Assembly (NCBI RefSeq): GCF_024763615.1 | Contig: NC_077223.1 | Location: 62,806,627-62,870,626, forward strand | DNA length: 64,000 bases | Reading direction: 5' to 3' | Source of the DNA: Phlebotomus papatasi | Lineage: Eukaryota; Arthropoda; Insecta; Diptera; Psychodidae | Shown: piece after piece, positions 49,101-58,365 of the stretch | Layout of the letters: each line of letters begins with the position of its first letter | Numbering within the stretch: position 1 is the first letter of the stretch | Position numbers and translations under genes: made by a program | The notes under the pieces: model-generated | What the model was told of the DNA's origin: nothing | The model's input: the letters and a program-made list of their open reading frames with translations, nothing else | The model's database searches: none

Positions 49101-52100
49101 TTTAACCACATTTCTACCATTTTCTATTAGCCGTCTCTCGGTTTAAGTCCTAAGTGTGTCAAGGACCTTATACTAAAGACACTATCTTACATTATCCGTC
49201 AGCCACTCCTATATAATAGAAAAATTTATCTCTGAAATTTACGTTACTAATTTATGGCTGGTAAATCGCTGTTATACAAAGGCTTAAAAGTGTTATAAAC
49301 TTTTGTTAAAGCTTCCATTACATTGGCATATTAAATTTTAACAGGAAAAAGTCTAAAAAAAAATATTTAGATCTCAAAAATAGCAATATTTTTGGCTTCA
49401 ATGCACAATTTAAATTAGGGCAATTTTGTAAAAACAAAATTTCTTTCCTTCTCAAACATTTTGCATATGATTATCCTCTCTTTGGCACTCAAATTAAACT
49501 AAACTGTTTTTTTTTCACGTTCAAAAGAAGTAGAGTGCGAAAGATTGGGTATATGCAAAAAGTTTTAAGAAGGAAAGGGATGAGAATTTTTATTCCATGA
49601 AATTTTTCTGACCAGAAATGCTTTTTGGTTGCATTAGAATAAAATTTGGAATTACAGACAAATCAATTTCACAGTAGCTAGTAATTATGCTATTCTAGAG
49701 TTTTTTTAAGATTATTTAATAATTTTTCATTAACCTTTATGGCCTCTACGCACTAGAGAAATTTATGTCCATATTGAAGAGTTTCTCCTATACAAGCGTA
49801 GTTAGTATAGGTCCAAACTAGTAGTATAGATAGTTGTCCAAACTCTAAACCAGTTTGTATGGAATCCAAATCTAAAATCTCAAATCTAAGTTATGCGATT
49901 TCAGAAAAATCAAATTTTACCCTATAAATTTTTTAACAAAATTATTTGAGAGAGGATCTTATTAAAAAAGCAGATAAAGTATAGCTTTCTTTTAATTTTC
50001 ACAGGTCCCTATCCCGAAACTAGTCAGTTTCTGTTTTTTCCTGGTTTCAGATGAGTTTGAAATTCGTTAATTCAATTAATAAATATAATGCAAATTGCAT
50101 TTCAAATAGAAAAACTAAGCATCTGTTTAAACAATTTAAAGTGGTGCGAAAACGAAAACGAAGTTATAATATTGTAGATGGAATATTAACTGCATCTGAT
50201 CCAAAAATCTAGGTATTCAAAAAAAAAGTTTCTAAATAGCTCACAATGGACTCAATCATTTTTCAAATACGAAAATAAATTAAAACAAACAAATAATCAA
50301 AAATGAATACTTCGGTATAAATAATAACACCGCTTTTGTGAGAAATTTCGGGTATTGCGTCCACCGCCATCTTATGTCCTCTGCACAAAAGAGAATTGTA
50401 TGTATATATTGAAGCAATTTGCCTACGTTATGTATGAAAAACTGTCAAATATTGACATAAATTTTTCTATAAATTTATTTATAAAAGAGATTATTAGACG
50501 AGTTTCAAGCTGGTAGTTTAGCAATTACATTGATTTTTCAAAATTCAATTGATTTTAATAGACAATCTTTAATAGAATTTTTTTCAAACAACCTTTTTTC
50601 CTAAGAAAATTGAGAAGATAAACCACATACATAAATCTCACGTTTGCAGATAGTATACGCCAAAAGAAAGATCCAAAAGATTAAAACGAGTCGAGACTTT
50701 TTACCCTGAACTAAATACAGCATAGGGAAAATTTTGGCACCATAAAACACTACGATTTTTTAATCAGATATTCTACTTTAGAGGGCAATACTTATAGAAA
50801 TTTATAGGCATTATAGGGAAGCTTTTGGACTGAAGAAATGGTGGAGATAGTCTAAGTAGTTTAGAAATAAAAATTAGTGTTTGGCGGTGCCCCAGTTTCC
50901 CGTAGTCCTTCAATTTCTGAATAATTTTGAGTTAATTTTCCGATTAAAATAGATTTTATCTTAGAGGTTCCATTTTCTTACAGCAACCCTTAAATGTTCC
51001 ACTCAATAAACATTCTATAATGACATGTATGAATATGTTTTTATTGACTCAAAATATAATTAAAAGACTTTACTTCAGTGTAAATAATAATTATTTTTTA
51101 ATTTTCATAATTAGTAGGAGAAGTTTTAGAAAATTTGCAGTCAGTATTTCTTTTCACTATTTTTTTGCGTAAATTATGAATGAATTTAACAGTCTGGTAA
51201 ATAAACATCATTGCTTGAAACTCTCGAAAGAAAATAGCATAATCTTCTATTTTAAATAAGTGCAATGATTTATTCAAGACTTATCCTAATAGTCGGCAAT
51301 AAAAGGTAGAACCAGGGGAGTGACATTAGCTTTGAAAAATGCGACCAGTTTTAGTGTAATTTTTTTCCTGTTTTCGTACACATTTCACGAGATATCTCCA
51401 AAACTACGTAGGTTGCCAATTTGGGGTTTTCGGTTGCCTTTTCGTTATAAAATTGGCTTTTATTTTGTATTTGTATTATTTCCTAATTCATTCTTCAATG
51501 ACAGAAAATAGCTAATAAACTCAAAAGTTTTTTCGGCTCGCTAGAAACTTATGGGAAACATAGGAAATGTCATGCCCCTGGGTAGAACAGTTTCATGCAT
51601 ATGTTCAATTTTGCGATAAATCTGTGAGCCCTAATTTTTCCTCTTTTTAAACATGAAATTTTGAAATTGGTCTTTCACAGTTGAATCGTATTCTCCAATT
51701 AAGATTTTATTTTAAAGAGTAAAATTGATTTTAGTTTTTAAAGTAAAACGGAAGAAACTTCTCAAGATCTCAAATAAGAAATTTAGTCAATCTTTTTAAA
51801 CTTTTTTTTTTATTTAAATCGGATCGCAAGAATCTACATAAAAATTAATAGTTAATGAAATACTCTATTTTAGTCAATAAATAATGTCAAATTGATAAGA
51901 AAATGGTTCAACTTTTAACTGTTTTTCTTTGTCAAGAATATTTGACTATTCTTTTCGTTAAAATTTAAAATTTTGGATTACAAAAATTGTTTCACTGAAA
52001 TTTATACCAAAATACTGCCCAATTTGGTGTACCTGTATGACCAGATATTAGTAAATATACAATTTTAAAATTTTAACTTAAATCTTTAAGCGGTCTTAAA

Positions 52101-53156
52101 CTTAAAATGAGCAAGAACGTCTTAGAAAATTAGAAGAAATAAATTATTTTTTCTGTTAAATCTGTCACGACTTTACTATCAAATATCGCCAAGGACTAGA
52201 GTTTGGTACGATTTTACAAAATATCGTCAGTTTTTAAAAAAAATCAAAAGATAATTATTAAGCAGATCATTAAAATACTAATGGAACTCCGAGATCCCAG
52301 AGGTATGAAGCATTTTGAAAAACAAATTTAATAATTTATTTTAACTTGGATAACCTATTTTAAGGAAGGTAAATAAAGCTTTACAAAAAATTTGATTTAC
52401 TTTCGAAGCATTATTATAAATGTTAAACTCTAAATGCTTTGTTGAGTGAATTACTCATTTTTTCACAATATTAGAAGTCCATTGCAATTCATCTTGAGAG
52501 AAGGAGGAAAATATTTGTTTTATAATTTGCAAGACCAGTAATCAAATTAAATAACAATAATTTTTCTGTCAGTTTTAATGAGTCTGGAAAAGAAGGGTTC
52601 CTCCAAGCACGTTCTATGGGATGTTGCATGAAATTGTCATGTTTTTTACGAGTGTTACGATTTATGAATTATTTAATTCTGGGATAGAACATTTTGTGTA
52701 AACATCACGCGATACTGTTCTTATTTATTTCTTGCAAAAATTAAATCTCAGTGAGAGCAATATCGTGCACATGGAACTGTATTATAACTGCTTAGAACAA
52801 ATTCTTAATTTCCGTTGAGTCTTAATTTTTTTTAAATAGCTTAAATCTTGGATTTTATAACATTAATATTTCTGGGAAAATCCTCAGAATCATCGAATCA
52901 CTTTCATGTTCCACTTGGCAAATTTTCTTTCTCATTTTCTTCGCAATTTTTATGAGTCAGGAAAGACAAAAAGTTATCTTATCTCGGAGAGTGATTAAAC
53001 TGTCTATATGAGTCTTTCAGAAGCACAAAGCAATTCACAAACTATTCGAGGCGATTTTCTTGAAAAAATTACTTTTTGTTAAATTCACAAATCACTCACC
53101 TTAGCTCCAATCTGATTTCCACACTGACCGGCCTGCAGATGCACAATTTCCCTCAT
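33255..53156 (-). CDS. betaTub60D: beta-3 tubulin (betaTub60D class), four coding exons
   Basis: Beta subunit of the alpha/beta-tubulin dimer: binds GTP and polymerises into microtubules in the cytoplasm. The coding join on the minus strand is 53156-53100, 37504-37396, 37308-36990 and 34134-33255 (1365 nt, 454 residues plus stop); all junctions are GT-AG and the frame is continuous. Visible landmarks are the N-terminal MREI (the tetrapeptide known for tubulin mRNA autoregulation), the nucleotide-loop motif GGGTGSG at about residues 146-152, and an acidic C-terminal tail. Class assignment rests on a 6-residue insert (AVTRMS, residues 56-61), isotype residues such as LERVSVYYNEAS and RAILLDLEPGTME, and the end EGDCV. 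As I recall the Drosophila beta-3 protein, it has a similar insert, ends EGDCI and is also 454 residues. Known role of that class: mesoderm/muscle and ecdysone-responsive expression. Intron 1 is about 15.6 kb, intron 2 is 87 bp and intron 3 is 2855 bp; the large ones are filled with transposons. No coding defect seen. Confidence 0.96.
34455..36527. mobile_element. hAT-like MITE split by a Helitron-like element (in tubulin intron 3)
   Basis: Left part 34455-34617 and right part 36431-36527 match the intact 268-bp element at 51313-51580. The last about 10 bp (ATGCCCCTG end) is missing on the right. Confidence 0.82.
34618..36430 (-). mobile_element. Helitron-like non-autonomous element, copy B
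   Basis: 1813 bp, inverted relative to copy A and closely similar. On the minus strand it starts GGGACAGATAATCC and ends with the AGGTGAGATT hairpin and CTAA, followed by T. Comparison with 51313-51580 shows insertion at A/T without target duplication. Confidence 0.82.
36990..37308 (-). CDS. betaTub60D: beta-3 tubulin coding exon 3 with class-specific insert
   Basis: Starts after TTTCAG at 37309. The first 18-19 nt complete codon 56 and encode the extra residues before the conserved GGKYVPRA. Continues through the GGGTGSG loop to SKIR and ends at ATTAG/GTAATT. The ATG further upstream in the same frame (37324) is intronic. Confidence 0.95.
37396..37504 (-). CDS. betaTub60D: beta-3 tubulin coding exon 2
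   Basis: Encodes residues 20-55 (FWEIISEEHGIDSS onward to YYNEAS) plus one base of codon 56. Acceptor TTAG/TTC and donor TCAG/GTGAG. It reads HGDSDLQLERVSVYYNEAS, matching the beta-3 class (VSVYY) rather than the general isotype (INVYY). Confidence 0.95.
39321..40310 (-). pseudogene. Non-LTR retrotransposon relic: RNase H and downstream domain
   Basis: Minus strand. TLFTNGSQVEGSSPSGAGYH (about 40190) is the RNase H start, VGLHWIPEHRGIAGNDA (about 39900) its C-terminal motif, and SRWRAKHITKFLTGHC (about 39430) the following R1-like region. Frameshifts lie between them. Located in tubulin intron 1. Confidence 0.75.
40505..40670 (+). pseudogene. Reverse transcriptase C-terminal fragment, opposite strand
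   Basis: Plus strand reads MLWAYKAIVRPVISYGAM and, after a frame change, SVPALQGLQIMSCLA, typical of the RT thumb region of R1/I-type elements. It faces the neighbouring RNase H relic head to head, implying an inversion or two separate elements. Confidence 0.65.
43325..43620. repeat. Degenerate tandem repeat, about 31-bp unit, rich in GATC
   Basis: Units such as CCGATCATGGAGACTGATCG followed by GCGTTCAGAAG recur about seven to nine times with drift (43368, 43400, 43490, 43530, 43557, 43590). Lies in tubulin intron 1. Confidence 0.7.
44211..44427. mobile_element. Intact palindromic TA-flanked MITE (GGGGGAGGTGGGGC ends)
   Basis: 217 bp, nearly a full foldback. Ends GGGGGAGGTGGGGCTAC and its complement; TA at 44209-44210 and 44428-44429. 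Serves as the empty-site reference for Helitron-like copy A. Confidence 0.88.
46184..46196. promoter_or_regulatory. Consensus ecdysone response element (EcR/USP inverted repeat, 1-bp spacer)
   Basis: GGGTCACTGAACT matches the full 13-bp consensus RGKTCANTGAMCY at every position. It lies in non-repetitive sequence inside intron 1 of the beta-3 tubulin gene. A MEF2-type match (TTATTTTTAG, 45996-46005) lies about 180 bp away, but such AT-rich matches are common here. Confidence 0.6.
46577..46660. mobile_element. 84-bp TA-flanked MITE, CTCC family
   Basis: Ends CTCCATCTGTACCGAAAAAA and TTTTCGGAACGGAAGGAG; TA on both sides. Related to 55297-55612. Confidence 0.75.
48836..49167. mobile_element. 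GACAKACTTACGAC-family MITE carrying a nested foldback module
   Basis: Outer ends GGGCTTTGACAGACTTGAGG and CCTAAGTGTGTCAAGGACC match 19138-19268 in reverse. The interior about 48888-49095 matches the module at 20600-20830. Confidence 0.6.
50723..50902. mobile_element. TA-flanked MITE, GGGAAA ends
   Basis: About 180 bp, ends GGGAAAATTTTGGCACC and GGTGCCCCAGTTTCCC with TA on both sides; absent from the matching right arm. Confidence 0.55.
51313..51580. mobile_element. hAT-like MITE with 8-bp target duplication
   Basis: 268 bp, ends CAGGGGAGTGAC and ATGCCCCTG, flanked by GGTAGAAC at 51305-51312 and 51581-51588. The other arm of the inverted duplication (near 54175) is the empty site. Confidence 0.85.
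53100..53156 (-). CDS. betaTub60D: beta-3 tubulin coding exon 1
   Basis: Encodes the first 19 residues, beginning MREIVHLQAGQCGNQIGAK. The ATG is at 53156-53154, preceded by CAAT. The donor is AAG/GTGAGT and the intron is in phase 0. The next exon lies about 15.6 kb away, so simple ORF calling misses this exon. Confidence 0.95.
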
Positions 53157-53343
53157 ATTGGCAGTTTTAAGCTTCGGACAAAATAAAAGCAAAGATCGAA
53201 GGCTGAAGATGGCAGGAAGATTTTTCCAGGAAAAAGCACTCAACACTTAACACAAATTCTGGGCAGATCACTGTTCCTCCAAGAAGATGGATCCCTTTGG
53301 TCTTCGAGACACGGCGGTGCAATTGCGACGACGCAACGGACTT

Positions 53344-53383
53344 AACTGAGCTGGTTCAGCCAGCCGCTCCAGCATTTTATATA
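53344..53383 (-). promoter_or_regulatory. Core promoter of beta-3 tubulin: TATA box plus initiator
   Basis: On the minus strand TATATAAAA lies at 53383-53375 and an arthropod-type initiator TCAGTT at 53349-53344, with the predicted +1 A near 53347. TATAAA starts about 34 nt upstream, at the far end of the usual range. The implied 5' UTR is about 190 nt and unspliced. The surrounding 250 bp is clearly more GC-rich than its neighbours, as expected for a promoter in this AT-rich DNA. Confidence 0.65.
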
Positions 53384-54094
53384 GCGTGTACTGGGGCCAC
53401 GAAGATGATGTTCGGAAGCCGGGAGGCACGAGAGAGAGGCCCGGTGTATTTTTAGACGCACGCACGATGCTCCAGTCCAGCAATTTTCACGCCACGACGA
53501 CGCTCCGGGAAGGCGAGGATTTTCAGGAATGCCCATAGTGATGAGCATTGCATTAGGAAATGTTTGCATTTTCCTTTAAAAAAAATGACAACTAAGTTGT
53601 AAGTTAAAAAAAATTTTTTTTGATAGCTTATTAAGTTTTCCCAATATTTCGTAGACATAATTCTTACTTGTGTACTTTTGAGTAAAAAATTTGCAAAGGA
53701 AAAGCTCAGAAAAGAAGTTCAGTGTACCCAAATTGGTTTCCCATAGTATCCCAAGTAGCAAAATTTTACTATACAGTGTAAAAATTGAGATTTTAAAATT
53801 TTTGTATCCATTTTGTAAAAAATTAAGAGGATTTCAATACTCTCTCCCCTGAAATACAAAAATGCTTTTTTTTATACAGGATCTGTGAAGGACATATCAA
53901 CAAAAATTCTTGCGAAAAATTGCAATAATATATTCTTAAAAGTTGCGAAACCAATTTAAATTACCCTAGATAATATTGACTTACGGAGGGGTCATCGAAG
54001 ACCGGAAATTGATATATCTTACCGTTTGTCCACTAACCGTGTCACAAGTTGAAAAAAAGTGAATTATATAACTGCTATCTCTTTGAGTTCCGGC

Positions 54095-54660
54095 AGTAAA
54101 ATTTAAAAGCCTAAAGAGAAAAAATTAGATCTTAAAGATTTATCACAGAATTGAACATATGCATGAAACTGTTATAGCCTTTATTGCTGACGGTAGGATA
54201 CGCCTTTAATAAATCATTACATTTAAAGAAAAAAAATGTTACGCTTTTGCCAGAGTTTCAAGTTCAAGCAATGATGTTTATTTAACAGACTGTTAAATTC
54301 ATTCATAAATTACGCAAAAAAATAGTAAAAACAAATACGGAATGCAATTTTTCTAAAACTTCTCCTACTAATTATGAAAATTAAAAAAATAATTTATTAT
54401 TTATATTGAATGCTAAAATCTTGAAAAATATAATTATACTTTTAGTCATTAAATAATTTTTATTGAGTGGAAAATTTAACGGTTGCTGTAGGAAAATGTA
54501 AAACAATAAAACCTAGAAGAAAAAATCGATTTTAATCAGATAATTATCTCAAAAATCTTCAGAAATTAAAGGAAAATACTAATTATTTCTATTTTACATT
54601 TAGTTTGTTTAGAGTAAAAACATTTGACTCGTTTTAATCCTTTGGACCTTGGGAAAGCCT
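54095..54660 (-). repeat. Right arm of an inverted duplication around tubulin exon 1
   Basis: Reverse complement of 50650-51655 without the two MITEs. The spacer of about 2.4 kb contains the promoter and exon 1 of beta-3 tubulin. Confidence 0.75.
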
Positions 54661-55296
54661 CTAGAGAGCGTAGTTTCGGTATTTTTCAACCGATTGGTAT
54701 CATGCTTAGGCTCGTTTGAAAAGGTCTTCCTGAATCGATTCCAATCGGTTGTAAACCGATTCATAACCGATAACTAATTTTTAACCGAAAGTCGATTATA
54801 TTACTCCCAAACTATTTTGGGCGAATTTTTGAGTGATTTATAAGCCGGTCCAAATCGGTTGTGAACGGCTAAACTTAAGAAAAAAATTGCTTAGTAGTCG
54901 GAAAAACTGTTAAATCCTTGGACTCGTAAACACTATTCTTTACCTCATGAATTAAACCAATAAAATTAATAACTTGATTAATAGGTAAATGATGCGAAAC
55001 CTGAGACGTTTTGGCAGACCTTATTATTTTATTATTAGGGTAAGTGTACCAAATTCCGGCCAGCTTACAATTCTGGCCACCATTTTTGTTCCTCGAATTT
55101 CCATAAAATTTTAGGTTATGCATACTCTAGAGATTATACAAAGCAAAAACAAATAACAAAAAATGTAGCTTCGACAAACGAGATGATGTAATAAGACATT
55201 GGAAGAATTCCCGAAGAGCAAAGAACTATGAGAATGATGGTGGCCGAAATAGGCCACCAAAGCTAATTTGTACATTTTTATTCATTTTAAAATGTA

Positions 55297-55612
55297 CTCC
55301 CTCTGTCCCGAAATAAGTCGTAAATTCTTTCATATAAAATGTACGTGAAATGGCTCGTCTCCAGACAGAATCTCAGAATGTTTTTTTTTCTCTTGCAATT
55401 TTTATTTTAAACGACGTTTCGGGAATCTATGTCCCCTTTATCAGGTCTACAAAACATTAATTAACAATTTTGGTTACACAGGATACTTTTTTTTCATTCA
55501 GCTGCAGAAACTTACATAAAATAATGGGGAAGAATCACGTAAGGTTTAAGTTCGTACACTAGGAAACACTAGGATACTAGAAAACGTACGACTTGTTTCG
55601 GGACAGAGGGAG
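55297..55612. mobile_element. TA-flanked MITE, CTCCCTCTGTCCCG ends, nested
   Basis: Ends CTCCCTCTGTCCCGAAATAA and CGGGACAGAGGGAG; TA at 55295-55296 and 55613-55614. The empty site AATGTATTAAGAATG is at about 1501. Confidence 0.88.
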
Positions 55613-55658
55613 TATTAAGAATGATTTTGGAGAAATGAAGGCAATAAACTGTCTAGAG

Positions 55659-55787
55659 CAGAGGTGTGCAAGAAACCGTTGAAACCGAATAAACGTCAAA
55701 TGAAACATGTATGTCAATGGTCAAAACGCTACTATAACAAACTTATTTTGACGTTAATTCGGTTTCAACGGTTCTTGCACACCTCTG
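55659..55787. mobile_element. hAT-like MITE with 8-bp target duplication, nested
   Basis: 129 bp, ends CAGAGGTGTGCAAGAA and TTCTTGCACACCTCTG; GTCTAGAG on both sides (55651-55658, 55788-55795). The empty site is at about 1546. Confidence 0.9.
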
Positions 55788-56161
55788 GTCTAGAGGGTCC
55801 CAAGAAACATTTCTTAAAATTGTTTGGCGCTTGCATGCAACTATGCCGAAATTTGGCACACTTACCCCATAAGGGAAGAGCACTAGCGATCGGCAGTGTT
55901 CCTCTGATCGTCAGGTTAATACCGTATCGTTGCTCCCAATAAAATTAATTTTTAAAAAAAATTATTAGCTACATTTTACCATTTAACTCTCATAAGAATG
56001 CACTGCATAACTCATTCAAATTTAATTTATAAATAAAACCGATTTTCAGTGAGACATCTGATTAAATTCGTGATGATCCGAGATACAGGGTGCAAGTTTG
56101 CAATAAAATCTATTTTTTATTACTTTATTGTAAATATTTAAATATGAAATGCACAGATATA

Positions 56162-56309
56162 AGGGAAAGTACTCTCCCTTCGAACGTTCGTATGAATTTT
56201 CTTTAAGTTTTCGTAAGAGAATTAAATATTTCTATTGAATCTCTCAGGAAAAGTAAAGGAAATTTAATTATTCGAAGCCATGAACGTTCGAAGGGAAAGT
56301 ACTTTCCTC
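56162..56309. mobile_element. TA-flanked palindromic MITE, GGGAAAGTACT ends
   Basis: 148 bp, left AGGGAAAGTACTCTCCCTTC, right GAAGGGAAAGTACTTTCC; inner CGAACGTTCG. Confidence 0.75.
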
Positions 56310-56949
56310 TAGTTAAATGGATAATTATTATACTAATTACCAAAAACAAAAATACCAAAATGTGTTTTGGGCCTTATATTTTCAACTAAATATGGAGCAT
56401 GTCTCCTAACATTCTCATCCGTGTCCGTGATGCTCTTCCTTTATTAAGCAAAATTTTATTATTAAACTTAGTATTTAAATTTTTTAATAAGATGACATAA
56501 ATCTAATTAGAAATGAGTTTTTTAAGTTTGCTCCAATTTTAAGAATTATATAACATGCTGTTACATTTCTATGTAGAAGTCTTTGAGTGGTCTCCTGCGT
56601 CAATTAAATATGTAGTTTTTCTGGTTTTCTGACACGTTAAACAATTAAAAAATGAATAAAGCTTTTTTTAAATAAAAAATGTTTATACACTATACAGTTT
56701 TATTAAATTTCAATTAAATAAAAAAAGCATGCTCTATCCTATAATAACTTTTAATTATTTTCGAGTGCCTGATTTTTTATTTTGCTTATTATTCTTCGAA
56801 TGAAGTTAATTAAATAACTTCTCGATAAAATCAAGAGCTAGTTTTTCGAAAACAATAAAAATGTTAAGAATTGGGAGAAAAAAGTAAAGAGCATGAGCAG
56901 TAGGATTGATTGAGTTTGAATCGAAGCACTATTTAACTTGCACGATATT

Positions 56950-58040
56950 ACCCAAATAGCAATTTGGAGTAAGATTACCGTTGGATGTATGTATTCTGGA
57001 TTCCAAAAACGGGTCCTATGACGGTCATCAGAGAGTCGAATGACTGAAAGTGGGGAATAATATGACGGTAATTACGGAAGTCATTTGGCGTCATAATAAC
57101 TCTGAAATTACGCACCTACGACTAAAATATGACGCCGACTTCCAGTGTACTAATAAAATTCTTCTCCTCACTGGATATATTTGAGGGGAAATTTCATTTG
57201 TCAAATGGCAAATAGAACTATTCAGAGCTGTGAATTCGCAAAGTAATTGATATTTTCGCGTGTTTTCTCATCAATATAATATTGTACATTAGGAAGAAAA
57301 GCTCCTTCAGTAGAGATGTGTGTTGTGATTCGAAAAAGTACAGTGCCGACAGAAGTTAAGTGAAAATTAGGCATTTTTTGGCATGATAAACACACAAACA
57401 TTTTTTTTGCAAAATGAAATTTTGTGATTTAGGAGTTTGCTCCAGTCTCTGGAGTATCCTGTGATTAAAATTTTGTGTCGAAAAGACCTATTTAGTGAAA
57501 AATTTAAAAGAATTTTTTATGTTGTTGCCATCCAATGGGAAAATTTTCGACATGTCGGATGGCTCATTCAGCAATAGGCGAACGGCAAAAATCTTCGCAA
57601 ATGTGTGTAGGGAAAAATTAGAGAAATTTACATAGAACGTAGTAGAAAACGATGGAAAATGTGAAGAATTGTTGAGAAAATATTGTCTACAGTCGTAATG
57701 CAATACAAAGTTGTGAAGTGCACTTAACGTTTTCATTCAAAGTGTGTACGTCGATTTCGTACCTATGCGCTAGAGAAGGACGCCAAATGCCTTGTTTTTG
57801 GCGCGTCATTTTTTGTACGGAAAAATACCGTCATTTGGAGTCGCTTTTGTTACTGCATGGTTAGGTAAATTTTAGAACCGTAAAATAACTGTTATATTAC
57901 TAATTCAATCTTGAGTAATGCTGTGACCAAAATTCGACGCGAATATGACTAATTCTTAAGATTCCAATTAGGAGTAATTTTTTTGGCCATTTATTAACCA
58001 GTCATTTTTGAGTCAGAGTAATTTTTTGCGGATTGGGTAG
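56950..58040. repeat. Possible 1.1-kb element with TACCCAA ends
   Basis: Left TACCCAAATAGCAATTTGG, right ATTTTTTGCGGATTGGGTAG; weak terminal inverted repeats. The interior has GACGGTCAT/GACGCCGAC words and an 82-codon minus-strand ORF (57736-57488) with no recognised domain. Confidence 0.35.
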
Positions 58041-58112
58041 GGTGAAAGAAACACTTACTAACACTTTAAGAACTCATGTCAAAACCTGTTGACACCTTAT
58101 CCTATACCATTT

Positions 58113-58356
58113 AATAATAATAATGATGGTGACACAACATTCCATAGGGGAACTTAGGCCTTCCCACAAGAGAAATTCTGAACTTATACAGGGATAGGGT
58201 TGTTAATCCCACGCCCCGAGGAATCAAGTTCAGTCAAACGAAACTCACTTGACGCAATTGGAACACATTTAGTGCCAGAAAAATTCCTGACGACATAAAT
58301 GGGATTCGAACACGGGACACTTGCATCATAAAGGTGCTCTATCACTTGACCCATTG
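58113..58356 (-). mobile_element. tRNA-derived SINE with target duplication and ATT tail
   Basis: Minus strand. A pol III promoter-like head (GTCAAGTGATAGAGCACC as A-box region; GTGTTCGAATCCC as B box), a unique body, and an (ATT)n tail at 58113-58125. The direct repeat ATACCATTT flanks it (58104-58112, 58357-58365). It depends on a partner LINE for movement. Confidence 0.88.
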
Positions 58357-58365
58357 ATACCATTT

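Larger units (their letters stand above)
50650..51655 (+). repeat. Left arm of an inverted duplication around tubulin exon 1
   Basis: Matches 54095-54660 in reverse complement over several hundred bases (for example GTAGGAGAAGTTTTAGAAAA; GAATGAATTTAACAGTCTG; AGTTTCATGCATATGTTCAA). Two MITEs (50723-50902, 51313-51580) are inserted in this arm only. Confidence 0.75.
37505..53099 (-). other. Intron 1 of beta-3 tubulin (about 15.6 kb)
   Basis: Holds a retrotransposon relic (39.3-40.7 kb), a degenerate tandem repeat (43.3-43.6 kb), several MITEs (44.2, 46.6, 48.8, 50.7 and 51.3 kb) and one arm of an inverted duplication (50.65-51.65 kb). The segments 37.5-39.3, 40.7-43.3, 44.5-46.5, 46.7-48.8 and 51.7-53.0 kb show no gene or repeat I recognise. 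A perfect ecdysone response element sits at 46184. In Drosophila the corresponding intron carries ecdysone and tissue-specific control elements. Confidence 0.9.
55038..55867. mobile_element. GGGTAAGTGTACC-family MITE carrying two nested insertions
   Basis: Ends GGGTAAGTGTACCAAATTCC and AAATTTGGCACACTTACCC. Without its insertions it matches 1255-1678. Confidence 0.85.

Noticed and set aside
57488..57736. 82-codon minus-strand ORF as a transposase
   Set aside because: No helix-turn-helix or catalytic motif; kept only as an unassigned ORF in a possible element.
58300..58360. tRNA gene on the minus strand
   Set aside because: It has A- and B-box-like words, but the cloverleaf is not complete and the sequence continues into a SINE body with an ATT tail and target duplication.
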